A stretch of 64,000 bases of DNA from Periplaneta americana (GCF_040183065.1 NC_091125.1:117910121-117974120), one strand, 5' to 3'. Numbered from the stretch's first letter, positions 33,017 through 42,633 are shown. The notes: a model not told the origin generated them from the sequence alone. Translations and numbers: made by a program.

Positions 33017-33262
33017 GATGTTAGTTAAAATATAAGGGATGCTTGCTGAACTAATGATTCATTTGATAGTAAGTAAAAGCAGTGGAAAACAGGACTGCCA
33101 TTAGAAAAGTTGACCCAACAGCATATTCGATCATCACAAAGATCAAAAACTATTTTTTTTAACAATATCTGAATATCATGAAAGCCTGAAATTTCAGAAT
33201 GGTATTAATCTCTTGTTTCAGGCAGAAGAGGTCATTGGGCAAACGGCTGTCCCAATCTTTAA
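6405..33262 (+). CDS. RNF8: RNF8-type E3 ubiquitin ligase, 3' part (9 exons)
   Basis: Nine + strand exons join in phase to 449 codons and a stop; the 5' exons are missing. Numbered from the first visible residue, 1-54 is the C-terminal half of an FHA domain (STFGTFLN, then LKDGDQIEF), the fold that binds phosphothreonine. About 60-265 is a Glu/Lys-rich coiled coil. The RING is C270-C273-C285-H287-C290-C293-C304-C307 (CGIC, CTHTFCRSC, CPIC), followed by SLVVDNFIDRMVQNLSAEM, which matches the segment after the RING in animal RNF8 as I remember it. The C-terminus has an Arg-rich stretch, a SUMO-interaction-like SIIVISSESSSESD at 388-401 and a CCHC knuckle C433-C436-H441-C446. RNF8 ubiquitinates chromatin at DNA double-strand breaks, with FHA reading phosphorylated MDC1. 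Vertebrate RNF8 ends soon after the RING, so the SIM and knuckle are additions. CHFR is an alternative FHA-RING ligase but lacks this coiled coil and spacing. Confidence 0.85.
8045..8640 (-). pseudogene. LINE reverse transcriptase C-terminus (RTE-like)
   Basis: The minus-strand frame at 8086-8637 encodes KVLARPVLVYGSEAWTVRNSD and a downstream KQKWLNHVNRM...GRRSLGCPLKRW region typical of the C-terminal part of arthropod non-LTR transcriptases. It ends in an ATG-type repeat (CATCATCATCATCGTC on +). The element is 5'-truncated and lies in the RNF8-type intron. Confidence 0.75.
8774..8912 (+). CDS. RNF8: RNF8-type exon b: linker
   Basis: Acceptor TTTCACAG; donor AAG|GTACTA. It is 139 nt, phase 2 in and phase 0 out. 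The hydrophilic linker includes TDTNRNKGQKTAQKIDLEED and ends MSQNTLLK. No domain is recognised; the call rests on phase continuity and splice signals. Confidence 0.7.
9154..9276 (+). CDS. RNF8: RNF8-type exon c: coiled coil
   Basis: Acceptor TTATATAG; donor CTG|GTAAGT. It is 123 nt, phase 0 to 0. The heptad-rich sequence begins EKQVLEEKLKEMQNLLEEKD, a dimerisation-type coiled coil as in RNF8. Confidence 0.8.
9277..9856. other. Intron, nothing specific recognised
   Basis: Intron following RNF8-type exon c. The last 70 bp may be the left half of an older transposon into which the Harbinger element inserted (see 12690-12850). Confidence 0.35.
9857..12676 (-). mobile_element. Harbinger-type DNA transposon, broken, with nested Tigger
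   Basis: Terminal inverted repeats ATGCTGGGTTGCAAGAAA (9857-9874) and its near-complement ending at 12676. Minus-strand remnants at about 10230-10620 include RILRHRLNPLEEYDNIDFKV, RFRLSKDTFMALLHEIGHYI and IDCSHMKIQSPI, which resemble the HARBI1-type nuclease. The frame is broken. Only about 1.1 kb is Harbinger; the rest is the inserted Tigger element. A clean 3-bp target duplication is not visible. Confidence 0.7.
10655..12334 (+). mobile_element. Tigger/pogo-type DNA transposon, degenerate
   Basis: TIRs beginning CAGTGAAAC at both ends, TA target duplication (10653-10654 and 12335-12336). Plus-strand fragments of transposase with several stops: EVRRKMIEESEKGTSARNIA (CENP-B-like HTH), FVAINGWLECFRKRHNIAFR, then NVDETGFFSRYLPNKTLSF (11731-11787), the first catalytic Asp region of pogo DDE enzymes. 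Inactive. Confidence 0.85.
12690..12850 (+). pseudogene. Possible transposase helix-turn-helix remnant
   Basis: Broken + strand frames read YVLTEEIINEIEA and LAQETGVHKASIGVATNL, resembling the N-terminal HTH of mariner-related insect transposases. With 9780-9856 it would be the host element of the Harbinger insertion. Weak. Confidence 0.35.
13086..13698. mobile_element. Non-autonomous DNA element (613 bp)
   Basis: 19-bp TIRs CTGTAAGAAAAATCCTAAT at 13086 and in reverse complement ending at 13698. No coding sequence. The flanking duplication is not clear. Confidence 0.6.
14076..14135. repeat. (TTA)n microsatellite at a 3' splice site
   Basis: About 20 uninterrupted TTA units run straight into ATTACAG, the acceptor of RNF8-type exon d, so the repeat replaces the normal polypyrimidine tract. 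Confidence 0.95.
14139..14295 (+). CDS. RNF8: RNF8-type exon d: coiled coil
   Basis: Acceptor ATTACAG directly follows a TTA microsatellite; donor AGAG|GTAATA. It is 157 nt, phase 0 in and phase 1 out. It begins KELQEQKDRQAEAMREALEK and continues the coiled coil. Confidence 0.8.
14296..15774. other. Intron, nothing recognised
   Basis: AT-rich intron between RNF8-type exons d and e. A short exon-like Ser/Asp-rich frame at 15251-15329 was considered and rejected on phase. Confidence 0.4.
16344..17453. mobile_element. Pogo/Tigger-type non-autonomous element inserted in the LINE
   Basis: TIRs of 22 bp with two mismatches, CAGTCAACTTCGGATATAGTGA at 16344 against the complement ending at 17453, with TA on each side (16342-16343 and 17454-17455). 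Removing it restores the LINE reading frame (INT joined to TYMLYAKIVTRRL). The interior is non-coding and holds a secondary LINE tail at 17100-17258. Confidence 0.85.
17100..17258 (+). mobile_element. Non-LTR element 3' tail with (ATT)n
   Basis: It contains GCCTTAACTCTGCCAGGTTA, a tail shared with 59440-59490, followed by AAATAAATCA and an ATT repeat. The rest of the element is not discernible. Confidence 0.5.
17714..17779 (+). repeat. Tandem 33-bp duplication of the 3' splice site
   Basis: Units 17714-17746 and 17747-17779 differ at two positions. Each ends CTTTTATTGTAG|AC, so two identical acceptors sit 33 bp apart upstream of RNF8-type exon e. Use of the first would read GAC GTA TAA, a stop. 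Confidence 0.9.
17778..18034 (+). CDS. RNF8: RNF8-type exon e: coiled coil and RING start
   Basis: Acceptor TTATTGTAG, the second of two tandem copies; donor ACT|GTAAGT. It is 257 nt, phase 1 in and phase 0 out. It begins DEHSKIKGESAENLKRLKEE and ends with METELQCGICNELFVT, the first two RING cysteines. Confidence 0.85.
18035..19967. other. Intron with microsatellites
   Basis: Intron inside the RING coding region. It holds a TA/TG/CGTG repeat at 18712-18785 and T/A tracts. No other element is recognised. Confidence 0.5.
18712..18785. repeat. Compound TA-TG-CGTG microsatellite
   Basis: Runs of TA, then TG, then about six CGTG-type units. The alternating purine-pyrimidine sequence is Z-DNA prone. 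Confidence 0.9.
19968..20172 (+). CDS. RNF8: RNF8-type exon f: RING core
   Basis: Acceptor TCTCCAG; donor CAAA|GTATGT. It is 205 nt, phase 0 in and phase 1 out. It encodes ATTLNCTHTFCRSCILEW, a run of lysines, then ECPICRARI, completing the C3HC4 RING, then SLVVDNFIDRMVQNLSAEM. Confidence 0.93.
20281..20582 (-). mobile_element. tRNA-derived SINE with duplicated head
   Basis: On the minus strand the tRNA-like head has GGTCAGCACATCTGGCC and a B box GGTTCGAATCCC, followed by a conserved tail (GCTGGGTAACTTTCGGTG, CAGACGCTAAATAACCTA) and an A tail. The B-box side segment around 20486-20550 is present twice. Same family as 50716-50972 and the 3' half of 49790-50225. Confidence 0.9.
20583..22810. 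other. Intron with old repeat remnants
   Basis: RNF8-type intron. Apart from the Penelope-like 5' region at 21840-22130, I see no defined feature. Confidence 0.4.
21840..22130 (-). mobile_element. Penelope-like element 5' region (weak)
   Basis: Minus-strand sequence is A/C-rich and contains AGTTAAAAGTTGTGTCATCAAG, similar to 53838-53860 of the Penelope fragment (GTTGTGTAATCAAGATG). No coding region is recognisable. Confidence 0.4.
22811..22981 (+). pseudogene. Nuclear mitochondrial insertion: trnP (reverse) and start of nad6
   Basis: At 22833-22849, TTAAT-CCCCAAA-ATTAA is an anticodon arm whose reverse complement has anticodon TGG (tRNA-Pro). Immediately after, the + strand read with the invertebrate mitochondrial code gives SVLFTQMNHPLAMGLALLI (about 22909-22965), the conserved N-terminal region of insect ND6. 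Gene order and orientation (trnP reverse, nad6 forward) match insect mtDNA. One codon is TAA where Gln is expected, so it is a decayed nuclear copy. Confidence 0.85.
23208..23290 (+). mobile_element. tRNA-like SINE head
   Basis: A-box-like GACTCAGTGGTAAAATATG and B-box-like GTGTTCAAATCCTGGG with tRNA spacing. The family tail is not recognised. Confidence 0.5.
23580..24299. mobile_element. Tigger/pogo-type non-autonomous element (720 bp)
   Basis: TIRs CAGTAAAATCTTGGATTACG and complement of CGTAATCCAAGGTTTTACTG. TA lies on the left (23578-23579); the right flank is AA. Subterminal repeats of GCGAGTGTTTTG occur at both ends. The interior is a decayed piece of transposase C-terminus at most. Confidence 0.8.
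24507..24618 (+). CDS. RNF8: RNF8-type exon g: basic linker
   Basis: Acceptor AATTTCAG; donor CCAG|GTTAGT. It is 112 nt, phase 1 in and phase 2 out. It encodes IQELLGPKEKPEPSRGPQRL, an arginine cluster that could be a nuclear localisation signal, and QSSSEDA. Confidence 0.75.
24619..26116. other. Intron, nothing recognised
   Basis: AT-rich RNF8-type intron. A tRNA-like B box (GTGGGTTCAAATCTTAG) at 24799-24815 may be a SINE relic. Confidence 0.35.
26117..26252. repeat. 136-bp direct repeat, left copy
   Basis: From TGTGTGT plus 13 C to GCCGAATT. The right copy at 29265-29400 has the same length and two mismatches. The pair encloses a LINE and 386 bp of other DNA. Confidence 0.95.
26639..29264 (-). 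pseudogene. LINE (I/Jockey-type) RT-RNase H, 5'-truncated and frameshifted
   Basis: Minus-strand coding in three pieces with frameshifts. 29264-28814 has the N-terminal RT region (KAKKSPGPDNIHSEFLKHLG). 28841-28503 has NSYQPIALLSMIAKTMESMI and QAGFRQLHSTNEQ. 28473-26872 is a 533-codon frame with GLPQGAVLSTTLFNIYINDL, the catalytic box reduced to FADIVLW (one Asp missing from FADD), the thumb, and an RNase H domain (LHLYTNGS with Asn for the usual Asp; IIAISECL, ILSDSKAA, ENADALAKKGS). A C-terminal zinc-finger-like C...C...H...C segment lies at 26653-26853. The 3' end is a GTT repeat. The mutated RT and RNase H centres make it inactive. It lies in the RNF8-type intron. Confidence 0.9.
29265..29400. 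repeat. 136-bp direct repeat, right copy
   Basis: Matches 26117-26252. The sequence beyond it (from 29401) differs from that beyond the left copy. Confidence 0.95.
29473..29612. repeat. Foldback repeat
   Basis: Arms containing TATAATGGTAATTAAGACG and CGTCTTAATTACTACCATTA are complementary around a centre GAAACTCGCGCTCGTTTC. The first 15 bp (29473-29487) are also the reverse complement of 26300-26314 across the LINE, so both may be parts of one older element. Confidence 0.65.
29613..31876. other. Intron with a SINE fragment
   Basis: RNF8-type intron. Besides the SINE piece at 30195-30325, T/A tracts and short ATT repeats, nothing is recognised. Confidence 0.4.
30195..30325 (-). mobile_element. 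tRNA-derived SINE fragment
   Basis: Minus strand: a tRNA-like head with B box GGGTTCGATCTCCGC and a tail start GAGGTTTTCCCCAAACA, as in 38917-39162. Truncated. Confidence 0.7.
31877..32031 (+). CDS. RNF8: RNF8-type exon h: SIM-like acidic segment
   Basis: Acceptor TCCACAG; donor TGCG|GTTTGT. It is 155 nt, phase 2 in and phase 1 out. It encodes ANSIIVISSESSSESD, a hydrophobic core followed by Ser/Glu as in SUMO-interaction motifs, and ends in YGGYGHCYNC, the first half of a zinc knuckle finished by the next exon. The GC content is clearly higher than that of the flanking intron. Confidence 0.8.
32494..32835 (+). pseudogene. Open frame resembling a LINE transcriptase C-terminus
   Basis: 113 uninterrupted codons with no ATG at the start: RRADIIAINGHLKRALVLDP, later EKKSIYEPCLPYLSQKYNVP and GLLFGSRGSISKFTWNYLKE, then TAA at 32833-32835. 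From memory this resembles the C-terminal part of polyproteins of R2/R4-like or CR1-like retroelements in insects. It lies in the last RNF8-type intron; a retained exon is less likely because no donor or acceptor pair fits the gene's phase. Moderate confidence. Confidence 0.55.
32984..33013. repeat. (TA)n microsatellite
   Basis: About 15 TA units. Confidence 0.95.
33222..33262 (+). CDS. RNF8: RNF8-type terminal exon: zinc knuckle end and stop
   Basis: Acceptor CTTGTTTCAG; phase 1 in. It encodes GRRGHWANGCPNL then TAA at 33260-33262, completing CX2CX4HX4C across the intron. A diverged tandem copy of this exon follows at 33433-33467. Confidence 0.85.
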
Positions 33263-33432
33263 ACAGTACCGGTAACTGCAGGAAGGTTTTGTCAATTTAT
33301 TTTTTATATAAATAGCTGAATTAAAAAGAAATACATTTGTAGATACTGTGTAAAATATATAATCTATTCAAATAACATTATCCCTTGTGTTTCATTTATT
33401 AATAGAGTGCCTTGAAACATTTCTTGTTTCAG

Positions 33433-33467
33433 GCAGAAGAGATCACTGGGCAAAAAGGCTGCCCTAA
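33433..33467 (+). pseudogene. Duplicate terminal exon, frameshifted
   Basis: With the same phase-1 entry it reads GRRDHWAKRLP and stops at 33465-33467. One extra A in the AAAAA run shifts the frame, so the last cysteine of the CCHC knuckle (GC in copy 1) is lost. It could still be used as an alternative last exon giving a knuckle-less protein. Confidence 0.75.
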
Positions 33468-33619
33468 TCATTGAACAATGACTGCAGAAAAGTTATGTCA
33501 ATTTATTTTTTTTTTTTAATGTAAATAGCTGAATCAGAAAGAAATGTATCTGTAGATATGTGTGAAATGTATAATTTGTTCAATAGCTCTTGTGTTTCTT
33601 TTATTTAAAAGAGAGCCTT

Positions 33620-34204
33620 ACTAATTTAAGGACTTTTAAAATTGATCATATCTCTGTTGTCAGCAAGTTATTTATGTAGTAATCATAATTATAATATGGA
33701 ACTTTAGTGAATTATACACTTAAATCTATATTATGATTTTTTGACGTTAACATACAAGGACTTGGTGGAACTTGCATGGTATAGAGTAAGCAACAATGTC
33801 CTACTCTCTCATTATAATGGGTCATTATACATACATTGGTAACAGTCATACATTCCTCAGGCAGAAATCCAACTCGAGATTGTACAATGTTAAAGTTGCG
33901 TTTCTCAGTCATTATACACCAAGTCTCTTCATCCTAATGTCAAAAACAAGAGAGTCCAAATTATACTTATCCTCAAGGCTTGCAAGACTGATTGAGAATT
34001 ACTTTGTAAACAATAACTACTTTTGTTTTCTGTGCACGATTTGATAGTTTCACATATTTCAAACAGTTCATCTTCAAATACTGAGCAGTATGAAGAGTTT
34101 ACAGTGCTGAATGAATCTCCGAATAACTGTTATAGAGTACAAAGAGATTTCCCAATTCCATATTTTGAATTTGAGTGTCCACAAAAAAGGAAATATAGTG
34201 TAGT
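33620..34204. other. 3' flank of the RNF8-type gene
   Basis: AT-rich, no AATAAA clearly placed for the RNF8-type transcript. No gene recognised. Confidence 0.4.
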
Positions 34205-34885
34205 ATAGTGTATATAGTTATTTAACTTGGTAGAGATAAGGCCATCAGGCCTTCTCTTCCCCTCTACCAGGGGATTACAACTACAATATTAAGAATAAAA
34301 TTCAAAGTACTAAAAGGTTACCTGATTAATAAAAGCTAGACAACTTATTATAGAAGTTAAGAACAAAGAAAGATTTTTTTTTTTACTGAAGCACAAATTA
34401 AAGCTAGGATAATAAAATTATATAGTGATTAAATTACAGGATATTTAAATATTTATGCTAGAATAAGATAACTGTTTACAAGAAACCATGTCTGAACAAG
34501 TCTCAGTTACTGACCAAGTGCCTAGTAAGTTTGCGTTTGAATTCAATTTTATTTTGACAGTCCCTGATGCTAGCAGGTAGCGAATTCCAGAGTCTTGCCA
34601 GGGCTGTTGTGAAACAGGATGAGTATGAGGAGGTGCGATGAGATGGTATTGTTAGTATTGTTTCATGGCGAGAGCATGTGTTCACGCTCTGTGTAGATAG
34701 AATAATTTCATTATTGTACTCTCCAAACTTAGACGACCTCAGTTCAGAGGGAAAAAGTCACATCAACATGCTCTCGATGTTTATGTTATGCAGTTGGCCA
34801 CGTCCGATAACTGAATTGCTTTATAACAGGGTTGCCAAACATAGACGCCCAAGTAGAGAGGTCAGCTTATCTTGCCGCAAGAGAT
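34205..34885 (-). mobile_element. LINE 3' end (CR1-like)
   Basis: The minus-strand frame at 34503-34685 encodes ALARLWNSLPASIRDCQNKI...FKRKLTRHL, the common C-terminus of CR1-type transcriptases. A tail with paired GGCCTGATGGCC and TACCAAGTTAAATAA follows at 34205-34280. Confidence 0.7.
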
Positions 34886-35489
34886 AACTACTAACTTTTC
34901 TGTTAAAAAAAAAAGCATCGTACTTGCCTCAGCCCAGCGACTGGGCTAATTCAGAGTAATAATGTGACAATGCTGCATAACAAGCATGCACTGTATGATT
35001 TATTATGTTCTGGGTAAGGCAGGAGACAGTAGAGTGGTGTGAGGTCATCTAAGCTTGGCGAGAACAATATGTATTTCACCAATATACAATTCTGAATAGT
35101 GTACCAGAAGACATACTGGAAGCAAGCATACTAATCTTCCGATTTAATGATAATGATAAACACACACAAATGCACATGGGATTTTGTCATTGCCACAGAT
35201 GACGTCATTATGAAATCTTGGTGTAAGTTGCCAATGAGCTTGTTCTTTTCTTACACCACTGTAGATATTTATCACACAATTCATTGCAAAGTTCACAGAC
35301 AGTTTTCAGATTTGAAACAAACTCGGGAATGTCATGATTTCTTTTACTGTTATTAAGGTTTGATTTAAAAGGCCAGTTAAAACGAAGTTTCTATTACAGA
35401 AATATCTTCAGTGGGATTGTGTGCTATCCTTTTATCATTAGTGGAAGAAAATCTCGTATTCTTTATTTCTTCTGGGCCCACTTCCTTTG
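34886..35489. other. Intergenic, nothing recognised
   Basis: AT-rich; no supported feature. Confidence 0.4.
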
Positions 35490-35494
35490 CAATA

Positions 35495-36174
35495 TATAGG
35501 AGTCTCCAACCTTTAAGGTAATAATTATACAGATGATAGCGGACTCTAAACTGAACATTTTGACATGAAGAACCATTGGTCGGAAATGGATATTTCAGAA
35601 GCCGCGAGATCTTGAAAGTGTATGTGAGGGACGTTTCTGTAAGCTGCTTTAATTTTCATAATGAACAACTGCCTGATGCTTCCATAGTGATATTTGTTAT
35701 TTGTTACTGCTTACAAAATTTCATGTGTTATAATGTGTGTATTGAGACAGGTGGTTGCCACTTTCAACAACCACTCTGAACTCTAAGTTATTGCTATGAG
35801 ATGTAGTTTTGGAAATAAAACATTAAATATCTAGTTGTTTGCAAAAGAATGTGGTTGTAACACTAACCACTTCATATCCATGATCACCTGGGCAACAGAT
35901 TCTTATCTGCTTGTCTCATTGTACAACAGACACTAGGGATGTTTAAGAGAGTGGAGAAAAATGTCGTGCATTGTTCTATGTATCAAGGCTGGTGATCACC
36001 ACTTTGAACATTTGCTATGAGTTGTAAGTTGTTTATGTGTGTAAAAAATTAAAGCAGCTTGCAAAAATGTTCTTCAAACTTGTTACTTGTTCATGACCTT
36101 ATAGCTCCCGAAATATGTGTAGAGTCCTCTAGCACTTGCATAATTTCGACTCTAAAGGTTGGAGACACACTGTA
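35495..36174. mobile_element. Possible non-autonomous hAT-type element
   Basis: The ends are inverted: GTCTCCAACCTTTAAG at 35503 and CTAAAGGTTGGAGACACACTG ending near 36173, with the CAGTG...TCTCCAACC form of hAT termini. The interior holds a degenerate repeated segment (GGTTGCCACTTTCAAC / GATCACCACTTTGAAC). No clear 8-bp target duplication. Confidence 0.45.
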
Positions 36175-36507
36175 TAATCGAAGGTGATGGCATAATATGT
36201 TAACTAATTCTGAATTCTTGGGAATAAAGCTATTAATTTTTACATATCATGATTCATCACCGCCTCAGTCACCAATATCATAAATATTACTCTAAAATCA
36301 GTTACAGATGAGGAGGCGAGACCTGGCATGTGAACTGTGCGAGAAGGAAAAGAATGAACTATCAGAGAGAGAGTTTGTTTCATTACGGTTAATATTATAC
36401 GAATCTACTGACACTGAAGTTCATCTCAGACTAAAACCTATCTTCCCCTTCCACACCCATTGATGATATAGCCACGACACATGACAGGTCTTGCCTCCTC
36501 TACTATA

Positions 36508-37100
36508 CTGGGTGTTCAGTTCAAAATGTGTCTTGGCTCGCTGTATGCCATCATGTGGCTAGCTGATGAGCCTAGAGAATTCAATCTTCCTACACTTCCG
36601 CAGCTCAGGTGTATAATCTAAGAGGCAGAGAAGTTGGCTAGCAAGTACGGCGTTCATTCTGAAGAGTATGTACCGATACGTACGGTAACGCCGGTAGTGG
36701 CAGGAATGTGAACTGTTTGGAAATACGTACTGTCGGGATATGGGGAGAGGGTTAAGACGATTACTTACGTATTTGTTGACATTAACTTCGACGGTCAACA
36801 TGGACACGGAGCATTTGATTTGTGTTGTGGAATGTTACCGTACGCAACCGATGATAACAAATACCCTGCGTATGACTTGCCGGCGCAAAACACAGTTCGA
36901 AAGAGGTTATGGTAGCACACAGACTGTACAGACCGCCATCTGTTGCTACGACGTTCAAGTTATACTGTACACGTTCTCAAGTTCAGATTGAAGAACGCCT
37001 TAAATAATAGGCAACTTCTCTAACATATAAGTTGAAACTCGCTTCAAATCGGTGACCCAACAACAGTGATGTCATGACACACTTTGAAATGAACACCCAG
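36508..37100. mobile_element. MITE with TA target duplication (593 bp)
   Basis: TIR CTGGGTGTTCAGTTCAAA at 36508, complement ending GAACACCCAG at 37100, TA at both sides. GC-richer interior without coding potential. Tc1/mariner-type by target site. Confidence 0.8.
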
Positions 37101-37549
37101 TACATCTACAACACACAACAGAATCAGGAACTCAACAATAGTGAAAACAACCTACTGGTATACCCACAGATCCTAACATGCGATATGACTACAGATGTTA
37201 AAGCATATATAAAAAATAATAAAAAAAAAGCTATTAACTTCTTGTTCTCCAATATTTCTTACACTGGGTTTAGAGGAAAGGGTTGGACATCTCTGAAAAT
37301 TATTCTGAACTATTTCTTTCTGAAGACTGCAAATGAAAAAAGTGGTAAAGAAATAATTCCAGTTTTTGTTGAAGTGTTTTGAAGTTATGCCCTGTGAGTA
37401 ATTGAAAGAATGCAACTGCACTTTTCCTTGGATACCCAGAAATTATATTTTGTTATACATTGAAACACTCCTATCTTTTATTATTTGAAATTTCGTGAAA
37501 ATGGTATGATATTATATTTTGAGTTGATTAATCTTTTAACTGTTAAAAA

Positions 37550-37810
37550 TTATAAAATTGACATGGAGTTTTGTAAGATTTTACTTCCCTTCTTAGCAAG
37601 ACGGTCAGCAGCTTCATTACCAGATAATCCACAGTGTTCCAGTACCCATTGAAAAACCATCCTTTTATTAAGCTTCATCAGGTAGTGTATAATTTTCCAA
37701 CATTTATGTGACATGATAGCATAATATAGAAGAGGCTCAACAGCCCTATGATGTATAATTTTCATTACAACATTGTTTAGTCCTCGAGTAGGTCTTGATG
37801 CTGGGAGTAG
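37550..37810 (-). pseudogene. LINE RNase H fragment
   Basis: Minus strand encodes LNKRMVFQWVLEHCGLSGNE and AADRLAKKGS, the end of a LINE-type RNase H domain. Short and truncated. Confidence 0.7.
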
Positions 37811-37824
37811 GTTTGTAAGAAAAT

Positions 37825-38235
37825 AGCTATAGTCCCATCGCTCTAATTTCCGGCAGCCAATCGCGTTGCAGGTCGGCTACATTTAAATGTGTGCGTTTTG
37901 TGATTCGCTGATTCATTTCTTAAGGCTCGATAAATACTTAATATAATTGCCTGCCATTTTAGCTCTTTCGTTGGCGTTCACAGAAAGCACACGAAGGCGT
38001 TATTTGCCGCTCAATTATTTGCTGAATTACATTGCGTTTGATTTATTATCATAGGAGCTATGACATGATAATGTTTAACGGTGTGGCAAATAGATTCCTC
38101 GTATGGTAGCTCGGCAACGTAAGAACAAAAATGGCGAACGATACTACCTACCTAGACTTTATAGAGCCTTCACTTTCTAAGACGTAAGCAAAGAGGTGGA
38201 GTCACGCCAGAAATAACAGCATCGGGACTATAGCT
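37825..38235. mobile_element. MITE with AGCTATAGTCCC ends
   Basis: AGCTATAGTCCC at 37825-37836 and its complement GGGACTATAGCT at 38224-38235, GC-richer than the flanks, no coding potential. TA may be the target duplication within the palindromic ends. Confidence 0.7.
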
Positions 38236-38468
38236 TTGTTGGCGAAGTAGTCAACATAAGGTTGTAAAGTTAATTCCAAATAAGATAACTTGTCCACTAA
38301 TTAAATTTTTTGGCGATTCATTATAAAGTTTAATAAGTCTGGTTTTTTCTCAATTTTGCATTCAACATTGCTGAAGTTTTTGTTGCCCATTAAAGTGAAG
38401 TTTGTTTATTTGTCCCCATTCAAAGATAAATTAAGTGGCCTATAAGCTTTAAAGTCTAAGGGGTCTAA

Positions 38469-38648
38469 GGGCCGTATTCATAGACATTTTTAGCGCGGGC
38501 TTCTGGTGGATGATCAGTGTTTTTCGTATTCATAAACCAGTGTTAGCGATAGGATATAATTTGAATTCTGTACTAGTAACCAGTGGATAGCCGGGGCTAG
38601 CTTAGTACGCTTGTAGCGCGTGCTGCGAAATGTCTATGAATAGCACCC
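38469..38648. mobile_element. Harbinger-type MITE (180 bp)
   Basis: TIR GGGCCGTATTCATAGACATT and complement ending AGCACCC, flanked by TAA on both sides (38466-38468 and 38649-38651), the target size of PIF/Harbinger elements. Confidence 0.75.
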
Positions 38649-38916
38649 TAAAACCCTAACAGTTTTACTAAAAAAAACGCATCATTTGCAAATTACAAAA
38701 AACTGCATCCTTCTGGAAGATATTGCTCCAAGAGTTCATCATATAATATAACTTCGAAACCTGGAATACAGTTCGATCATTAAAGGTAGCCACGCATATT
38801 TTTGTTACTAGTATTTGGTGATTTATGATGAGGTGTATTCTAAAATTATTAAAATAGCTTCCAATTAAATTATATACCGGTAAATTTATGGGACATTTCT
38901 ATCTCTCTTTTTTTTT

Positions 38917-39162
38917 AATTTAAGTTTGTTATTTAACGACGCTGTATCAACTACTAGGTTATTTAGCGTCGATGAAATTGGTGATAGCGAGATGAGGCCG
39001 AGGATTCGCCGTAGATTACCTGGCATTCACCTTACGGTTGGGGAAAACCTCGGAAAAAACCCAACCAGGTAATCAGCCCAAGCGGGGATCAAACCCGCGC
39101 CTGAGCGCAACTTCAGACCGGCAGGCAAGCGCCTTAACTGACTGAGCCACGCCGGTGGCTTC
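38917..39162 (-). mobile_element. tRNA-derived SINE, near full length
   Basis: Minus strand: GTGGCTCAGTCAGTTAAGGC (A box) and GGGTTTGATCCCCGC (B box), then a tail GACGCTAAATAACCTAGTAG shared with the other SINEs but with a different head. So the family has swapped heads on a common tail. Confidence 0.88.
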
Positions 39163-39488
39163 TCTTGTTTATAGAGTATTTTGGCCATCATGCATTGTCA
39201 GATATACCAGTTTCGAGTGACAATGTGCATCAAACTGCTTTTCTGATAACCTCTATTTTATCTTTACTACTGTACAAACTTCATCTTCCACAAGTCGTAT
39301 GGGGAAACTTTCACTTTTCTGGGTAATGCTGCTGTATTCACAGTTTTTAAGTTTGAACTGCTTTTAACGTATCTTCTTTTCATCCTTCCAAATAACTCTC
39401 TTTCCTCCTGTCATCAGTTTGTTAGAAATAATGGTTGGATGCCAACAGGTGAATCTTACACCATGCTAAGCCATTAATGTGTTATGAC

Positions 39489-41684
<2,196 letters not shown>

Positions 41685-41692
41685 GTTATGAC

Positions 41693-41928
41693 TTTCAGCA
41701 TAGAAAATATTATTTTATTAGCCTTGTTCTCTGCTTTCTTCAGAAGGATGTGTAGACTCAACAGTATGACCTATTTGTTACTACTTATTACTGATGACAG
41801 AAATGGAAACTAATGATGTTAGTAATGAAACTTGTATTAGTAGGCCAACAGCATAGCACCTAGTTTTTCCGTGATTACAGATTGTAATGGATTATAAGAT
41901 GGTACTCTCGTAATTGTGTAGTCTAGAC
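41693..41928. other. Spacer between two hAT elements
   Basis: Short intergenic stretch, nothing recognised. The last 8 bp are the left target copy of the next element. Confidence 0.4.
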
Positions 41929-42625
41929 CAGTTGTATTCAGCCTGGGGTATGCGAAGACTTTTTAGGGGGTAGTATGTAAAATTTGAAATAAGCATATAC
42001 ATTTCATGAATGATCAGAGCTAATGACGATACAAATCGGTTTTCAATCACAGCCATCAATCCCCCTGAAAGAAATTCTGCTAGAAATGTCCATTGTTAGT
42101 GCACTGAAAATAAAATTCGAAAGCTTATAAATTTCGGACTTTTGATGTTACGCTCGCAAAGAGTATATGGAACTTAGTGACACTGCAATTCCCCTCTACT
42201 TATTTGTGTGAGCAGAGTTTCTCTGCATTGACATCAATTAATGCGAAACAGAAATTGCTTGAATCCCGAATCACCTGTGGTACTCATCCTTAAGAAAATT
42301 TGACCAAGAATCAAGGAGCTGGTGTGCAGAAAACATCAGCAGACATCTCATTAACAGGACAGAACTACTTAAATTAATAAAACAATAAGTTAACTTTGCT
42401 TTCTATGATATTTTGTAATGTTGTTCCTTTAATTATTTATTTAATAGCATGATTCTCTCTTTTATGGTCTAAAATAGGTGATTTAATAATAATAATTTAT
42501 AAATTGTTGAGTTTAATTAAATTTAGATATAGTTATGTATAATTTGAACTAACAACTTTGGGATACAAGCTTGAGTGGGAAAGTGTCTCTAGTGATACGG
42601 GGAGGAAAAAGGTCGAATACCATTG
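41929..42625 (+). mobile_element. Decayed hAT element (ZBED/Charlie-like), 697 bp
   Basis: Left end CAGTTGTATTCAGCCTGGGG, right end complement AAGGTCGAATACCATTG. The flanks GTCTAGAC (41921-41928) and CTCTAGTC (42626-42633) agree at 6 of 8 positions. The interior + strand has a broken C-terminal transposase piece around 42196-42290 (YLCEQSFSALTSINAKQ), the hAT dimerisation region. Confidence 0.75.
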
Positions 42626-42633
42626 CTCTAGTC

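Larger units (their letters stand above)
33211..33619 (+). repeat. Tandem duplication of the RNF8-type terminal exon
   Basis: Units 33211-33413 and 33422-33619 align along their whole length (TCTTGTTTCAGGCAGAAGAG at each start, GAGxGCCTT at each end). Each carries an acceptor, terminal coding exon and 3' flank. Divergence is clearly visible, so the event is old. Confidence 0.9.
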
